Part shown: positions 1 through 7,163 of the stretch, piece by piece
Layout of the letters: each line of letters begins with the position of its first letter
How positions within the stretch are numbered: the stretch's first letter is position 1
From: an uncultured Alphaproteobacteria bacterium
GTDB lineage: Bacteria > Pseudomonadota > Alphaproteobacteria > Micavibrionales > Micavibrionaceae
Length of the DNA: 64,000 nucleotides
Direction: 5' to 3'
Assembly: GCA_937923625.1 (NCBI GenBank)
Contig: CALDTV010000011.1
Location: 1 to 64,000 of the forward strand
The notes under the pieces: generated by a model
The model's input: only the letters and a program-made list of their open reading frames with translations
The model's database searches: none
What the model was told of the DNA's origin: nothing
Program-made: the position numbers and the translations under genes

Positions 1-627
1 CAACGCGCGGCCATCGCCGTCGGCCATCTCAAGCAGCGCTTCGCGTGCAGGACCATCCAGCGGCAACGCGCGGTCCAATTCCTTTTCCGCACGCTGCGCG
101 AGGCGTTCCATATCCGACAAATCAAGGCGTTCAAGTACCAAAACCTGCGAGCGCGACAGAACCGCTGCGTTCAGTTCAAACGACGGATTTTCGGTTGTCG
201 CGCCAACCAACAAAATGGTCCCGTCTTCCATGTGCGGCAAAAACCCGTCTTGTTGGGCTTTGTTGAAACGGTGGATTTCGTCGACAAACAGCAAAGTGCC
301 TTTGCCGTTCTGACGGCGCATTTTTGCGGCCTCAAAGACCTTGCGCAGATCAGGCACGCCAGTGAAAATTGCGCTAATCTGGACAAAATGCAGGTCCGTC
401 TCATCTGCCAGCAATCGAGCAATCGTCGTTTTACCAACACCCGGCGGGCCCCAAAATATCAGCGAGGACAGCGAGCCCGAGGACAGCATCGTCCCTAGCG
501 GCGCGTCCGGGCCAAGCACTTGTTGCTGACCAATCACATCGGACAATTGCGCCGGGCGCAACCGATCCGCCAGCGGGCGCGGGCCAGCAGGAGTATCAGT
601 TTGGGTGCTGTCAAAAAGATCGGCCAT
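1..627 (-). CDS. rarA: Replication-associated recombination protein A (AAA+ ATPase), 3' end cut off by the window edge
   Basis: RarA/MgsA is a clamp-loader-like AAA+ ATPase that acts at stalled replication forks. The first 209 codons are visible, reading from an ATG at 627 without a stop to the window edge. The Walker A motif GPPGVGKT lies near residue 60 and the Walker B run LLFVDEIHRF near residue 113, followed by sensor-1-like GATTENPSFE; this order is typical of RarA/WRNIP1. RarA downstream of rplQ is a common alphaproteobacterial arrangement (family knowledge). The visible part is about 58% G+C by direct count, against about 42% in the neighbouring rpoA, with many G/C-ending codons. That contrast could mean recombination or an assembly join. 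The family name is secure; the C-terminal domain cannot be seen. Confidence 0.93.
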   Translation of the reverse strand, partial: MADLFDSTQTDTPAGPRPLADRLRPAQLSDVIGQQQVLGPDAPLGTMLSSGSLSSLIFWGPPGVGKTTIARLLADETDLHFVQISAIFTGVPDLRKVFEAAKMRRQNGKGTLLFVDEIHRFNKAQQDGFLPHMEDGTILLVGATTENPSFELNAAVLSRSQVLVLERLDLSDMERLAQRAEKELDRALPLDGPAREALLEMADGDGRAL

Positions 628-650
628 GGAGCACGCATATGCCTTGTGCA

Positions 651-690
651 AAAAAGCGAAAGCCCCGCTGCGTCAGCGAGGCTTTCAAAA
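651..690 (-). terminator. Rho-independent terminator after rplQ
   Basis: A hairpin with 7-bp outer arms (gaaagcc/ggctttc) and a CGCTG/CAGCG inner stem spans 658-686. Read on the minus strand it is followed by a run of six T. It lies 20-60 bases past the rplQ stop and ends the ribosomal operon, so rarA (ATG at 627) probably has its own promoter in the short space left. Confidence 0.85.
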
Positions 691-709
691 TTCAGTCGCG
701 TGGAAGAAC

Positions 710-1129
710 TTAGTCTTCTACGTTCTCATACTCGGCCAAGCGCGCCTTATCAGCAGCACCTTTGGCATCGACATCGCGGTCGACGAATTCGATGATTGCC
801 ATTGGCGCCATATCACCATAACGGAAGCCCGCTTTCATGATACGGATATAACCGCCTTCACGTTCTTTATAGCGCTCTCCTAATTCATCAAATAACTTAC
901 GTACTTGTTCTTGATCACGGATACGTCCCATTGCCAAACGACGATTAGCCAATCCACCTTTTTTACCTAATGTAATAAGCTTTTCAGTAAAAGGGCGAAG
1001 CTCTTTTGCTTTTGGCAAAGTAGTTGTGATTTGCTCATGCTTAACCAAAGCAGCAGCCATATTGGCCAACATAGCTTTACGGTGCTGTGACGTACGATTA
1101 AGTTTTCTTTGTTTTATGCCGTGTTTCAT
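710..1129 (-). CDS. rplQ: 50S ribosomal protein L17
   Basis: L17 is a large-subunit protein near the peptide exit tunnel. The 139-residue product begins [20 protein letters not shown], the highly conserved L17 N-terminus, and the length matches the alphaproteobacterial form with its acidic C-terminal tail. A GAAGGACTACCGTC stretch in front of the ATG supplies the ribosome binding site. It is the last gene of the secY-adk-rpsM-rpsK-rpoA-rplQ run, 31 bases after rpoA, and is followed by a terminator. The last third of the gene (about 710-860) looks more GC-rich than its first two thirds, so the composition change seen in rarA may start inside this gene. Confidence 0.98.
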   Translation of the reverse strand: MKHGIKQRKLNRTSQHRKAMLANMAAALVKHEQITTTLPKAKELRPFTEKLITLGKKGGLANRRLAMGRIRDQEQVRKLFDELGERYKEREGGYIRIMKAGFRYGDMAPMAIIEFVDRDVDAKGAADKARLAEYENVED

Positions 1130-1160
1130 GACGGTAGTCCTTCAAGTTAATTCAGAGCCG

Positions 1161-2183
1161 TTACGCGCTGAAAGGGTCATCTAATTTTTTTGCTAATTCT
1201 TCAATGTTTTCTGGCGGCCAACCTTCTGCCTGCATACCAAGATGCAAGCCCATATTCGTCAATACTTCCTTGATCTCATTCAAAGACTTACGACCGAAGT
1301 TTGGCGTGCGCAACATATCGCCTTCTGTTTTTTGAACCAAGTCGCCAAGATAAACAATATTATCATTTTTCAAGCAGTTCGCAGAACGAACAGAAAGCTC
1401 AAGCTCTTCCACTTTACGCAACAAGTTGCGGTTAAATGGCAACTCATCTGCTTCGTCTTTTTCTTGCGCCGCTTCAGGCTCATCAAAGTTCACAAATACG
1501 TTTAACTGGTCTTGCAAAATACGCGCAGCATAAGCGACAGCATCTTCAGGGGAAACAACACCATTTGTTTCTACTTGGATGGTTAACTTATCATAGTCTG
1601 TGATTTGACCAACACGTGTATCCTCAACATCGTACGACACTTTACGAACAGGTGAGAAAACACTGTCTACAGGAATAAGGCCAACAGGACATTCTTCTGG
1701 ACGGTTTTGCGCCGCAGGACGGTATCCCTTACCAGTATTCACTGTCATTTCCATGTTGAGTGTTGCGGCTTTATCAAGCGTACAGATCACCAAATCTGGG
1801 TTCATAATTTCGATATCTGCACCCGCTTCAATCATACCAGCTGTTACTTCACAAGGGCCTTGCGCGCTTAAACGCATTTTCTTTGGTCCTTCGACATGCA
1901 TACGAACCGCAATGGCTTTTACGTTCAAAACAATATCTGTTACATCTTCGCGTACACCTTCAATTGAAGAGAATTCGTGCAAAACACCATCAATTTGAAT
2001 GGCTGTTACAGCGGCACCTTGTAGAGAGGACAAAAGAATACGGCGCAAGGCATTACCTAGCGTAAGACCAAATCCGCGCTCTAAAGGTTCTGCGATAATT
2101 TTACCGTTCATTTGGTCGTTTTTGCCATGTGCAATATCAACTTTGGACGGTTTAATCAGTTCTTGCCAGTTTTTGTAAATCAA
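1161..2183 (-). CDS. rpoA: DNA-directed RNA polymerase subunit alpha, TTG start
   Basis: The alpha subunit nucleates RNA polymerase assembly and contacts UP elements and activators. The 340-residue product has an N-terminal assembly domain (residues 1-230, including [18 protein letters not shown] near 36-53) and a C-terminal domain after about residue 250 with two helix-hairpin-helix-like stretches ([23 protein letters not shown]). The N-terminus [14 protein letters not shown] matches alphaproteobacterial alpha subunits, and at that point the codon is TTG, preceded at good spacing by AAGGAGATCACC. So this abundant protein appears to use a TTG start. It follows rpsK after a 100-base gap that is long for this operon; I see no clear promoter in it. 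Confidence 0.98.
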   Translation of the reverse strand: MIYKNWQELIKPSKVDIAHGKNDQMNGKIIAEPLERGFGLTLGNALRRILLSSLQGAAVTAIQIDGVLHEFSSIEGVREDVTDIVLNVKAIAVRMHVEGPKKMRLSAQGPCEVTAGMIEAGADIEIMNPDLVICTLDKAATLNMEMTVNTGKGYRPAAQNRPEECPVGLIPVDSVFSPVRKVSYDVEDTRVGQITDYDKLTIQVETNGVVSPEDAVAYAARILQDQLNVFVNFDEPEAAQEKDEADELPFNRNLLRKVEELELSVRSANCLKNDNIVYLGDLVQKTEGDMLRTPNFGRKSLNEIKEVLTNMGLHLGMQAEGWPPENIEELAKKLDDPFSA

Positions 2184-2283
2184 GGTGATCTCCTTATGTT
2201 TTCTTTAACTTGTGTTTTATTTTATCGCTGTAAAAAATACTCTGTAATTAATTCAACACGTTTATGTTTAAACCAAAATAGGC

Positions 2284-2676
2284 TTACACTCTTCTACGTT
2301 TTCTAGGGCGCGCACCGTTATGTGGTATAGGTGTTACATCCTTGATAGATCTGATCGTAAAACCAATAGAGCTTAAAGCTCTTAGGGCTGATTCACGTCC
2401 TGATCCAGGGCCTTTAACCTTCACATCAAGCTCCTTCATACCGTGCTCTTGCGCTTTGCGGCCTGCATCTTCAGCAGCTATTTGTGCTGCATAAGGGGTT
2501 GATTTACGTGAGCCTTTAAAACCCATCATACCCGCTGATGACCATGAAACAGCGTTTCCTTGGGCGTCAGTAATAGTGACCAATGTATTATTAAAGGTAG
2601 AATTAACAACAACCATACCGGTTGTAATATTCTTTTTAACTTTTTTCTTTGTTGCTTTCGCGGCTGGTTTTGCCAT
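2284..2676 (-). CDS. rpsK: 30S ribosomal protein S11
   Basis: S11 sits on the platform of the small subunit near the E site. The 130-residue protein has a lysine-rich N-terminus, then conserved [33 protein letters not shown] and the ending [13 protein letters not shown], all hallmark S11 stretches. The ATG is preceded by GGAAGAAGGAGC, a strong ribosome binding site. It lies 26 bases after rpsM in the same transcript. Confidence 0.99.
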   Translation of the reverse strand: MAKPAAKATKKKVKKNITTGMVVVNSTFNNTLVTITDAQGNAVSWSSAGMMGFKGSRKSTPYAAQIAAEDAGRKAQEHGMKELDVKVKGPGSGRESALRALSSIGFTIRSIKDVTPIPHNGARPRKRRRV

Positions 2677-2702
2677 TGTTTTGCTCCTTCTTCCGCTACG
2701 AC

Positions 2703-3083
2703 TTATTTACCGACCGGCTTCTTGCCGGCGATAGGTTTTGCTGGACCTTTACGGGTACGCGCATTTGTTCTTGTGTTTTGACCACGCACAGGAAGGTGTT
2801 TACGGTGGCGAAGACCACGATAACAAGCCATATCCATAAGGCGTTTGATGTTCATCGAAACTTCACGACGAAGATCACCTTCGATTTTATATTTGTCTGT
2901 ATCAATTTCCGCACGAATTTGGTTTAGCTCATCTTCGCTTAACTCGTTCATTCTGCGTGTGACATCAATGCCAACCGCTTTACAAATATCATGTGCGAAT
3001 TTTTCACCAATACCGTGAATATAACGCAATGATTTTGGTACACGTTTATTATCAGGGACGTTTACGCCTGCAATACGGGCCAT
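2703..3083 (-). CDS. rpsM: 30S ribosomal protein S13
   Basis: S13 lies at the head of the small subunit and contacts the large subunit and P-site tRNA. The 126-residue product starts [15 protein letters not shown], has the helix-hairpin-helix-like [10 protein letters not shown], and ends in the basic [18 protein letters not shown] tail. A CGGAGGAGCC ribosome binding site precedes the ATG. It is separated from adk by 198 bases with no gene I can recognise and no rpmJ; in many alphaproteobacteria rpmJ lies elsewhere. Confidence 0.99.
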   Translation of the reverse strand: MARIAGVNVPDNKRVPKSLRYIHGIGEKFAHDICKAVGIDVTRRMNELSEDELNQIRAEIDTDKYKIEGDLRREVSMNIKRLMDMACYRGLRHRKHLPVRGQNTRTNARTRKGPAKPIAGKKPVGK

Positions 3084-3281
3084 GTGGCTCCTCCGTTGTT
3101 AGTCATTTCAAATAAAACCGTAAAATTTACACTTCAGTAAACGCCGGTTTCTCAACCACTAAAAACCTTTATTTTCTGCGCCTTTGACGCAAACAAAGTA
3201 AATTAACAGGCCTTCAGATTTGCCGCATTATAGGGATAATAAGCTTCAGGTCAATAGCTTATTTATAGAAATAATCAGCGC

Positions 3282-3872
3282 CTAGGCTGCAATATCTTCG
3301 CCCAAGATCGCCTCAATTTGCATTGTCACTTCGTCGATAGGACGCATGCCGTCAATGGCGTAAACATTTCCTTGGATTTGATAGTATGGAAGAACAATCG
3401 CTGAGTATTCACGATATTGATCGAGGCGGGTTTTCATGGCCGCCACAGTGTCATCACTGCGACCTTCTTCCTTGGCCCGTTTTTCAATACGCGCCAATAA
3501 CGCCGTATCATCGACTTGAAGCTCCAACACCATATCAATTTTCTGACCACGCCCCTTTAGCATCATGTCCAAAGATTGCGCCTGTGCGTTGGTACGGGGG
3601 AAGCCATCAAAAATGAAACCCTTAATACGCCTATTGTCTTTTACACGCTCCATGCTGTCAGCAATCATACCAATGACAATCTCATCAGAAACAAGCTTTC
3701 CCGCATCCATGATGACTTTGGCTTGCTTGCCAAGCTCTGTGCCTTCGGCAACCTGAGCGCGCAGCATATCGCCTGTTGAAAGCTGTTTTAGGCCATATTT
3801 TTCTTCAATAATCTTGGCCTGCGTCCCCTTACCTGCGGCAGGAGGGCCAAAAAAAATAACGTTAAAAGACAT
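3282..3872 (-). CDS. adk: Adenylate kinase, short-LID form
   Basis: Adenylate kinase interconverts ATP + AMP and 2 ADP in the cytoplasm. The P-loop GPPAAGKGTQ is at residues 9-18, the AMP-binding TGDMLRAQV near 33-41 and FDGFPRTNAQAQ near 89-100. At 196 residues with no cysteine-rich LID insert it is the short form common in alphaproteobacteria. Its position between secY and rpsM is the conserved operon order. The 68-base gap after secY holds a palindrome related to one found in front of secY. A GGAG motif lies about 11 bases before the ATG. Confidence 0.98.
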   Translation of the reverse strand: MSFNVIFFGPPAAGKGTQAKIIEEKYGLKQLSTGDMLRAQVAEGTELGKQAKVIMDAGKLVSDEIVIGMIADSMERVKDNRRIKGFIFDGFPRTNAQAQSLDMMLKGRGQKIDMVLELQVDDTALLARIEKRAKEEGRSDDTVAAMKTRLDQYREYSAIVLPYYQIQGNVYAIDGMRPIDEVTMQIEAILGEDIAA

Positions 3873-3894
3873 CTTTAAAAAACTCCGTTTTTAA

Positions 3895-3919
3895 GGCGTC
3901 ATGCCCGCAAGCGGGAGAA
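3895..3919. repeat. Palindrome before adk, sister of the one before secY
   Basis: CCCGCAAGCGGG at 3904-3915 is a perfect inverted repeat between secY and adk. In the minus (transcript) sense it reads TCTCCCGCTTGCGGGCATGA followed by CGCCT and an A run. A closely similar arrangement stands before secY at 5325-5355. Both lie in the leader of the next gene, within about 30-50 bases of its start codon. It may be a dispersed intergenic repeat or a leader hairpin. Confidence 0.55.
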
Positions 3920-3940
3920 CGCTTGTAAAAATAAATAACT

Positions 3941-5299
3941 CTACCGCCTTCTTTGACGTCCGCCTGAACCACGCAATTTAGATTTTTTAATCAGGCCTTC
4001 ATATTGATGTGCAATAAGATGAGAGTGCACTTGCGCCACAGTATCCATCGTCACCGTCACAACAATCAATAGGGATGTTCCGCCAAAGTAAAACGGAATG
4101 CGATAACGTGAGATCATAAATTCTGGCAACAAACACACAAACACGAGATACAAAGCCCCAACAGCCGTGATACGTGTTAAAACATGATCTAGATAATCCG
4201 CTGTACTTTTACCTGGGCGCATACCCGCGATAAAACCACCATGTTTTTGTAACATATCGGCATTTTCTTCGGGGTTAAATACAATCGCTGTGTAGAAAAA
4301 CGCGAAAAAGATAATCAGACCACCGTAAAGCAACATGTAAATAGGTTGACCATGTTGCAGATAACGCGCAATAGCCGCCGTAAAATCTCCACCCTCAGCT
4401 CCTGAAAAACCGACAATCGTCAAAGGCAGCAACAACAAAGCCGATGCAAAAATTGGCGGGATCACGCCTGAGGTATTTAGCTTCAACGGAATGTGATTTT
4501 GTTGCTGTTGCGCTGCACCATTAGCCTGCTGACGTTTAGGATATTGAACAGTCACGCGGCGCTGTGCGCGCTCTACGTATACTATCAATGCAATAACCGC
4601 CACGATCATCACTGCCAAGAAAAGCAATTCAATCAAGTTAAACTGGCCTTGTCTGCCAAGCTCCAAAGTCGAACCAATAGCACGCGGCAATTCTGCGACA
4701 ATACCCGCAAAAATAATCAAAGAAATACCGTTACCAATGCCGCGCTGTGTGATTTGCTCCCCAAGCCACATTAAAAAGATTGTGCCGCCGACGATAGTAA
4801 TCACCGTTGAAATGCGGAAGAACATGCCTGGATCAATCACGGCCGCCCCCGCAGAGCTTTGCATTGATTCAAGACCTACGGCCAAACCATAAGCCTGAAC
4901 AGACGCCAATAACACGGTTAAATAACGCGTATATTGGTTAATCTTCATACGACCAGATTCACCCTCTTTTTTCAAGCGCTCCAAATTTGGCGACATCGCC
5001 GCCGCCAATTGCATAATAATCGAGGCCGAAATATAGGGCATAATATTAAGCGCAAAAATAGTCATACGCTGCAACGCCCCGCCAGAGAACATGTTAAACA
5101 TGTCTAAGATACCGCCACCCTTTTGGTCATAGATTTCGTTCCAAATAATAGGGTCGATGCCTGGCACAGGAATATATGTCCCCAAGCGATAAACGAGCAA
5201 CGCCCCTAAAACAAAAAGAATACGCTGCTTAAGCTCGGTCGCCTTTGAAAAAACTCCCCAGCTAGCATTTTTGGCCAATTGTTCAACGGCTGATGACAT
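3941..5299 (-). CDS. secY: Protein translocase subunit SecY
   Basis: SecY is the channel of the SecYEG translocase in the inner membrane. The 452-residue protein shows the usual ten hydrophobic segments, the plug and TM2 region (RLGTYIPVPGID near 42-53, GGALQRMTIFALNIMPYISASI), the TM5 region LGEQITQRGIGNGISLIIFAG, and the C-terminal cytosolic tail. The ATG is preceded by AGAAGAAAGAAATAAG, a purine-rich but imperfect ribosome binding site. In most bacteria rplO lies directly upstream in the same operon; here the 800 bases upstream hold no rplO, so secY must be transcribed from its own promoter (candidate at 5428-5456). Confidence 0.98.
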   Translation of the reverse strand: MSSAVEQLAKNASWGVFSKATELKQRILFVLGALLVYRLGTYIPVPGIDPIIWNEIYDQKGGGILDMFNMFSGGALQRMTIFALNIMPYISASIIMQLAAAMSPNLERLKKEGESGRMKINQYTRYLTVLLASVQAYGLAVGLESMQSSAGAAVIDPGMFFRISTVITIVGGTIFLMWLGEQITQRGIGNGISLIIFAGIVAELPRAIGSTLELGRQGQFNLIELLFLAVMIVAVIALIVYVERAQRRVTVQYPKRQQANGAAQQQQNHIPLKLNTSGVIPPIFASALLLLPLTIVGFSGAEGGDFTAAIARYLQHGQPIYMLLYGGLIIFFAFFYTAIVFNPEENADMLQKHGGFIAGMRPGKSTADYLDHVLTRITAVGALYLVFVCLLPEFMISRYRIPFYFGGTSLLIVVTVTMDTVAQVHSHLIAHQYEGLIKKSKLRGSGGRQRRR

Positions 5300-5324
5300 C
5301 TTATTTCTTTCTTCTACTTATTTT

Positions 5325-5355
5325 TGAGGCCCTCATGCGCGTAAACGCGAGGAGA
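5325..5355. repeat. Palindrome in the secY leader, sister of the one before adk
   Basis: GCGCGTAAACGCG with flanking CCTC/GAGG arms forms an inverted repeat at about 5331-5353. In the minus sense it reads TCTCCTCGCGTTTACGCG then GCATGAGGGCCT and an A run, matching base for base over much of its length the element before adk at 3895-3919. The shared frame is TCTCC, a C/G-rich palindrome, GCATGA, then CCT and A-rich DNA. Confidence 0.5.
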
Positions 5356-5427
5356 CCCACATTATTTAAGGCTAAAACCCGCAAAAACATGACGAGATAG
5401 AGCCATTTTTATAATAATAATTTAGAA

Positions 5428-5456
5428 GATATAGAGAAAATGAGTCTTTAAGACAA
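5428..5456 (-). promoter_or_regulatory. Candidate sigma70-type promoter for secY
   Basis: On the minus strand TTGTCT (5456-5451) and TATATC (5433-5428) are separated by exactly 17 bases. Transcription would start near 5421, giving a leader of about 120 bases that includes the palindrome before secY. It is a match by eye only. It is placed where a promoter is needed because the gene upstream is an SRP RNA with its own terminator. Confidence 0.35.
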
Positions 5457-5512
5457 GACGGCAATAGTAAAAAATACGAGCCATCAATATTTAGGCGTCA
5501 TTGAACAAGTCA

Positions 5513-5549
5513 CAATAAAAGAAAGTGTCGTTGTACAAGCAAGCAACGA
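5513..5549 (-). terminator. Candidate terminator of the SRP RNA gene
   Basis: TCGTTG (5549-5544 on the minus strand) pairs with CAACGA (5533-5528) across a 10-base loop and is followed by CACTTTCTTTTATT. It starts a few bases past the 3' end of the SRP RNA. Confidence 0.5.
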
Positions 5550-5551
5550 GA

Positions 5552-5649
5552 GTGGAAGACCGGACAGCGACCCGGAAAAATTCACCTGCGGCTGCTTCCT
5601 TTCGGACCTGACCGGGTCCGGTAAGATTCCGCCCGCGCCGATCTTCCGA
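5552..5649 (-). ncRNA. ffs: Signal recognition particle RNA (small bacterial type)
   Basis: The SRP RNA binds Ffh and guides ribosomes making membrane proteins to FtsY and SecYEG. On the minus strand the segment contains GGTCAGGTCCGAAAGGAAGC followed by AGCC, the nearly invariant helix 8 region with its GGAA-type tetraloop and asymmetric loop (E. coli 4.5S RNA has GGTCAGGTCCGGAAGGAAGC). The ends pair: GGAAGATC at the 5' end with GGTCTTCC at the 3' end, giving a hairpin of about 95 nt with no Alu domain. A TTGAAC-17-TAGAAC promoter precedes it and a hairpin with a T-rich tail follows. The exact ends are inferred from the closing stem. Confidence 0.95.
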
Positions 5650-5654
5650 CCCAC

Positions 5655-5683
5655 GTTCTAATGCTTTATAAAATATTGTTCAA
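5655..5683 (-). promoter_or_regulatory. Candidate promoter of the SRP RNA gene
   Basis: On the minus strand TTGAAC (5683-5678) and TAGAAC (5660-5655) are 17 bases apart, which would place the transcript start at about 5648, just where the closing stem of the SRP RNA begins. Confidence 0.5.
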
Positions 5684-5754
5684 GGCTATAATTTTATCGC
5701 GCGTTTAAGGCGCGTAAAATTACAGTCTTAGCCATTTAATCTCATTCAAATGAC

Positions 5755-5865
5755 TTAATATCCCGTCCATTGGCTTTTAGACTTATTAAAATGTCTTTTT
5801 TCAATGGACGAGCGTATGGCTGAACTAACAACCAGTAATAATACAGAGCATACAAAATAAACCAT
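5755..5865 (-). CDS. Candidate 36-residue small membrane protein
   Basis: I do not recognise this ORF. It starts with ATG at 5865, five bases after a perfect AGGAGG, and ends with TAA at 5755. The 36-residue product begins MVYFVCSVLLLVVSSAI, a stretch long enough for one membrane span, then has a basic tail with KRHFNKSKSQ and ends WTGY. It lies upstream of the SRP RNA on the same strand, in the place where spc-operon genes would normally be found. The inverted repeat CGTCCATTG/CAATGGACG (5764-5772 and 5802-5810) falls inside the ORF, so the region may instead be a structured RNA or terminator. The ribosome binding site is the main support. Confidence 0.4.
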   Translation of the reverse strand: MVYFVCSVLLLVVSSAIRSSIEKRHFNKSKSQWTGY

Positions 5866-6109
5866 AATGGCCTCCTGATTTGTTTGCTCTATCCCCGCTA
5901 ACAGTCCCAATTTAATGCAATTATTTTATATCAGACATGCTAATTTCGCATATCTAATTCTTTTTTGCAAGCTCTTGCTTGCCCCAACATTAAATCTAAT
6001 AAAGGCAATCTAGAAGAAATGTGTTAATAAAAAGTAAATATTATTCTTTAATTTTTGCGAATTAATTTATATTTCGATTTTTATGTTTTCATAAGGCAAG
6101 AAACCTCTT
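5866..6109. other. Intergenic DNA with no recognised feature
   Basis: About 240 very AT-rich bases separate the divergent small ORF (minus) and the peptidase gene (plus). Apart from the AGGAGG of the small ORF I see no gene, tRNA or clear terminator. Promoters for both directions must lie here, but no single pair of boxes stands out. Confidence 0.5.
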
Positions 6110-7153
6110 ATGCCCTTTGACACCGTTGTTGCCAAAACCATTGAATACCTTGCGATTCCGTCGGTTGTTGGGCATGAAAAATTATTCCTACAATATCTTG
6201 AAAAAGATTTTAAAAACTTAGGTTTGACCGTCGTTCGGCATAATGGCGCACTAGAAATATCGGGAAATGCCCCCCAAAGTACTATTATCTCTGCCCATGT
6301 TGACCGTCATGGCCTGATTAGTATTGGGGAAGGAAAATACGCCTACGCGGCGGAGCAAGTGAAGCGGCAAAAATACAAAGAAGGCCATACATCCTCCCAA
6401 ACAATACTGCACGCTATTAGTGACCGTTTCGAAGACGAGGTGGTTTACGCCTACAACCCCGTCACAGGCGACAGATTGGGCGAAGGCGTGATCCGTGATT
6501 GTGATCCTTGCATCGCTGCTGGGCATGCCATTTTCTTTATTGATGGTATGGATGATATGCCAAAAGACACACCTATCGCTTATGGCCGTACCGCTATATC
6601 CGACGGCAAAGTGCTTAAGGGCCAAATTGATAATGTTGTCTCGTTAGGGGTGATTTACACCTTATTCCAAAATGGCTTTCAAGGAACGGCGCTAGTGACC
6701 TGCGAAGAAGAAATTGGTAAAAGCTGGATTCATATCACGGATTGGTTAGAGAAAAAAAATATTGAAACAAAAGAATTGGTTATTTTGGACACCAGTCCCT
6801 ACCGCGAGACAGCGCCCGTTGATGGCGGCGTGATCGTCTTAAGAAACCGCGATAAAAGTGAAAAGTTCAACCCCATCTTGGTCGAGAAAATAAAACAGCG
6901 TTGCACTGATTTATTAATGCCGTTTCAAATTAAAGACGAATATTTCCTCAGTATGGGATTAGAGATCAAAGATTTAGGCTCAACCGAACTTGGTCGCATT
7001 GTCCAAAACTCAAGCGGACGCTGGTCGGGCGCAACTGTTCAAATTCCCACAACGGAGTATCACACCAGTTATGAAACCACGAGCCGCGAAGCGATTGAAA
7101 ATTTTTACGCCATCTTGCAAAATATTCTGGTGACACATACCATCATCAGGTAG
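6110..7153 (+). CDS. Zinc-dependent peptidase of the M42/M20 type
   Basis: The 347-residue protein looks like a di-zinc aminopeptidase of clan MH. Candidate metal ligands appear in order: AHVDRHGL near residues 63-70 (H-x-D), the bridging aspartate in GQIDNVVSLG near 172, the general-base glutamate in TCEEEIGKSW near 204-213, an aspartate in LDTSPYRE near 230, and a late histidine in TTEYHTSYET near 320. The SAHVD and EEEIG spacing favours M42 over typical M20 enzymes, but I cannot name the substrate. No signal peptide is visible, so it should be cytoplasmic. It ends 10 bases before nhaA and is probably co-transcribed with it. Confidence 0.75.
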   Translation: MPFDTVVAKTIEYLAIPSVVGHEKLFLQYLEKDFKNLGLTVVRHNGALEISGNAPQSTIISAHVDRHGLISIGEGKYAYAAEQVKRQKYKEGHTSSQTILHAISDRFEDEVVYAYNPVTGDRLGEGVIRDCDPCIAAGHAIFFIDGMDDMPKDTPIAYGRTAISDGKVLKGQIDNVVSLGVIYTLFQNGFQGTALVTCEEEIGKSWIHITDWLEKKNIETKELVILDTSPYRETAPVDGGVIVLRNRDKSEKFNPILVEKIKQRCTDLLMPFQIKDEYFLSMGLEIKDLGSTELGRIVQNSSGRWSGATVQIPTTEYHTSYETTSREAIENFYAILQNILVTHTIIR

Positions 7154-7163
7154 ACTACGCATC

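Noticed and set aside
5764-5810. Inverted repeat CGTCCATTG/CAATGGACG as an insertion sequence or transposon end
   Set aside because: The arms are only 9 bp with 29 bases between them, there is no transposase and no target duplication; hairpin or coding overlap is simpler.
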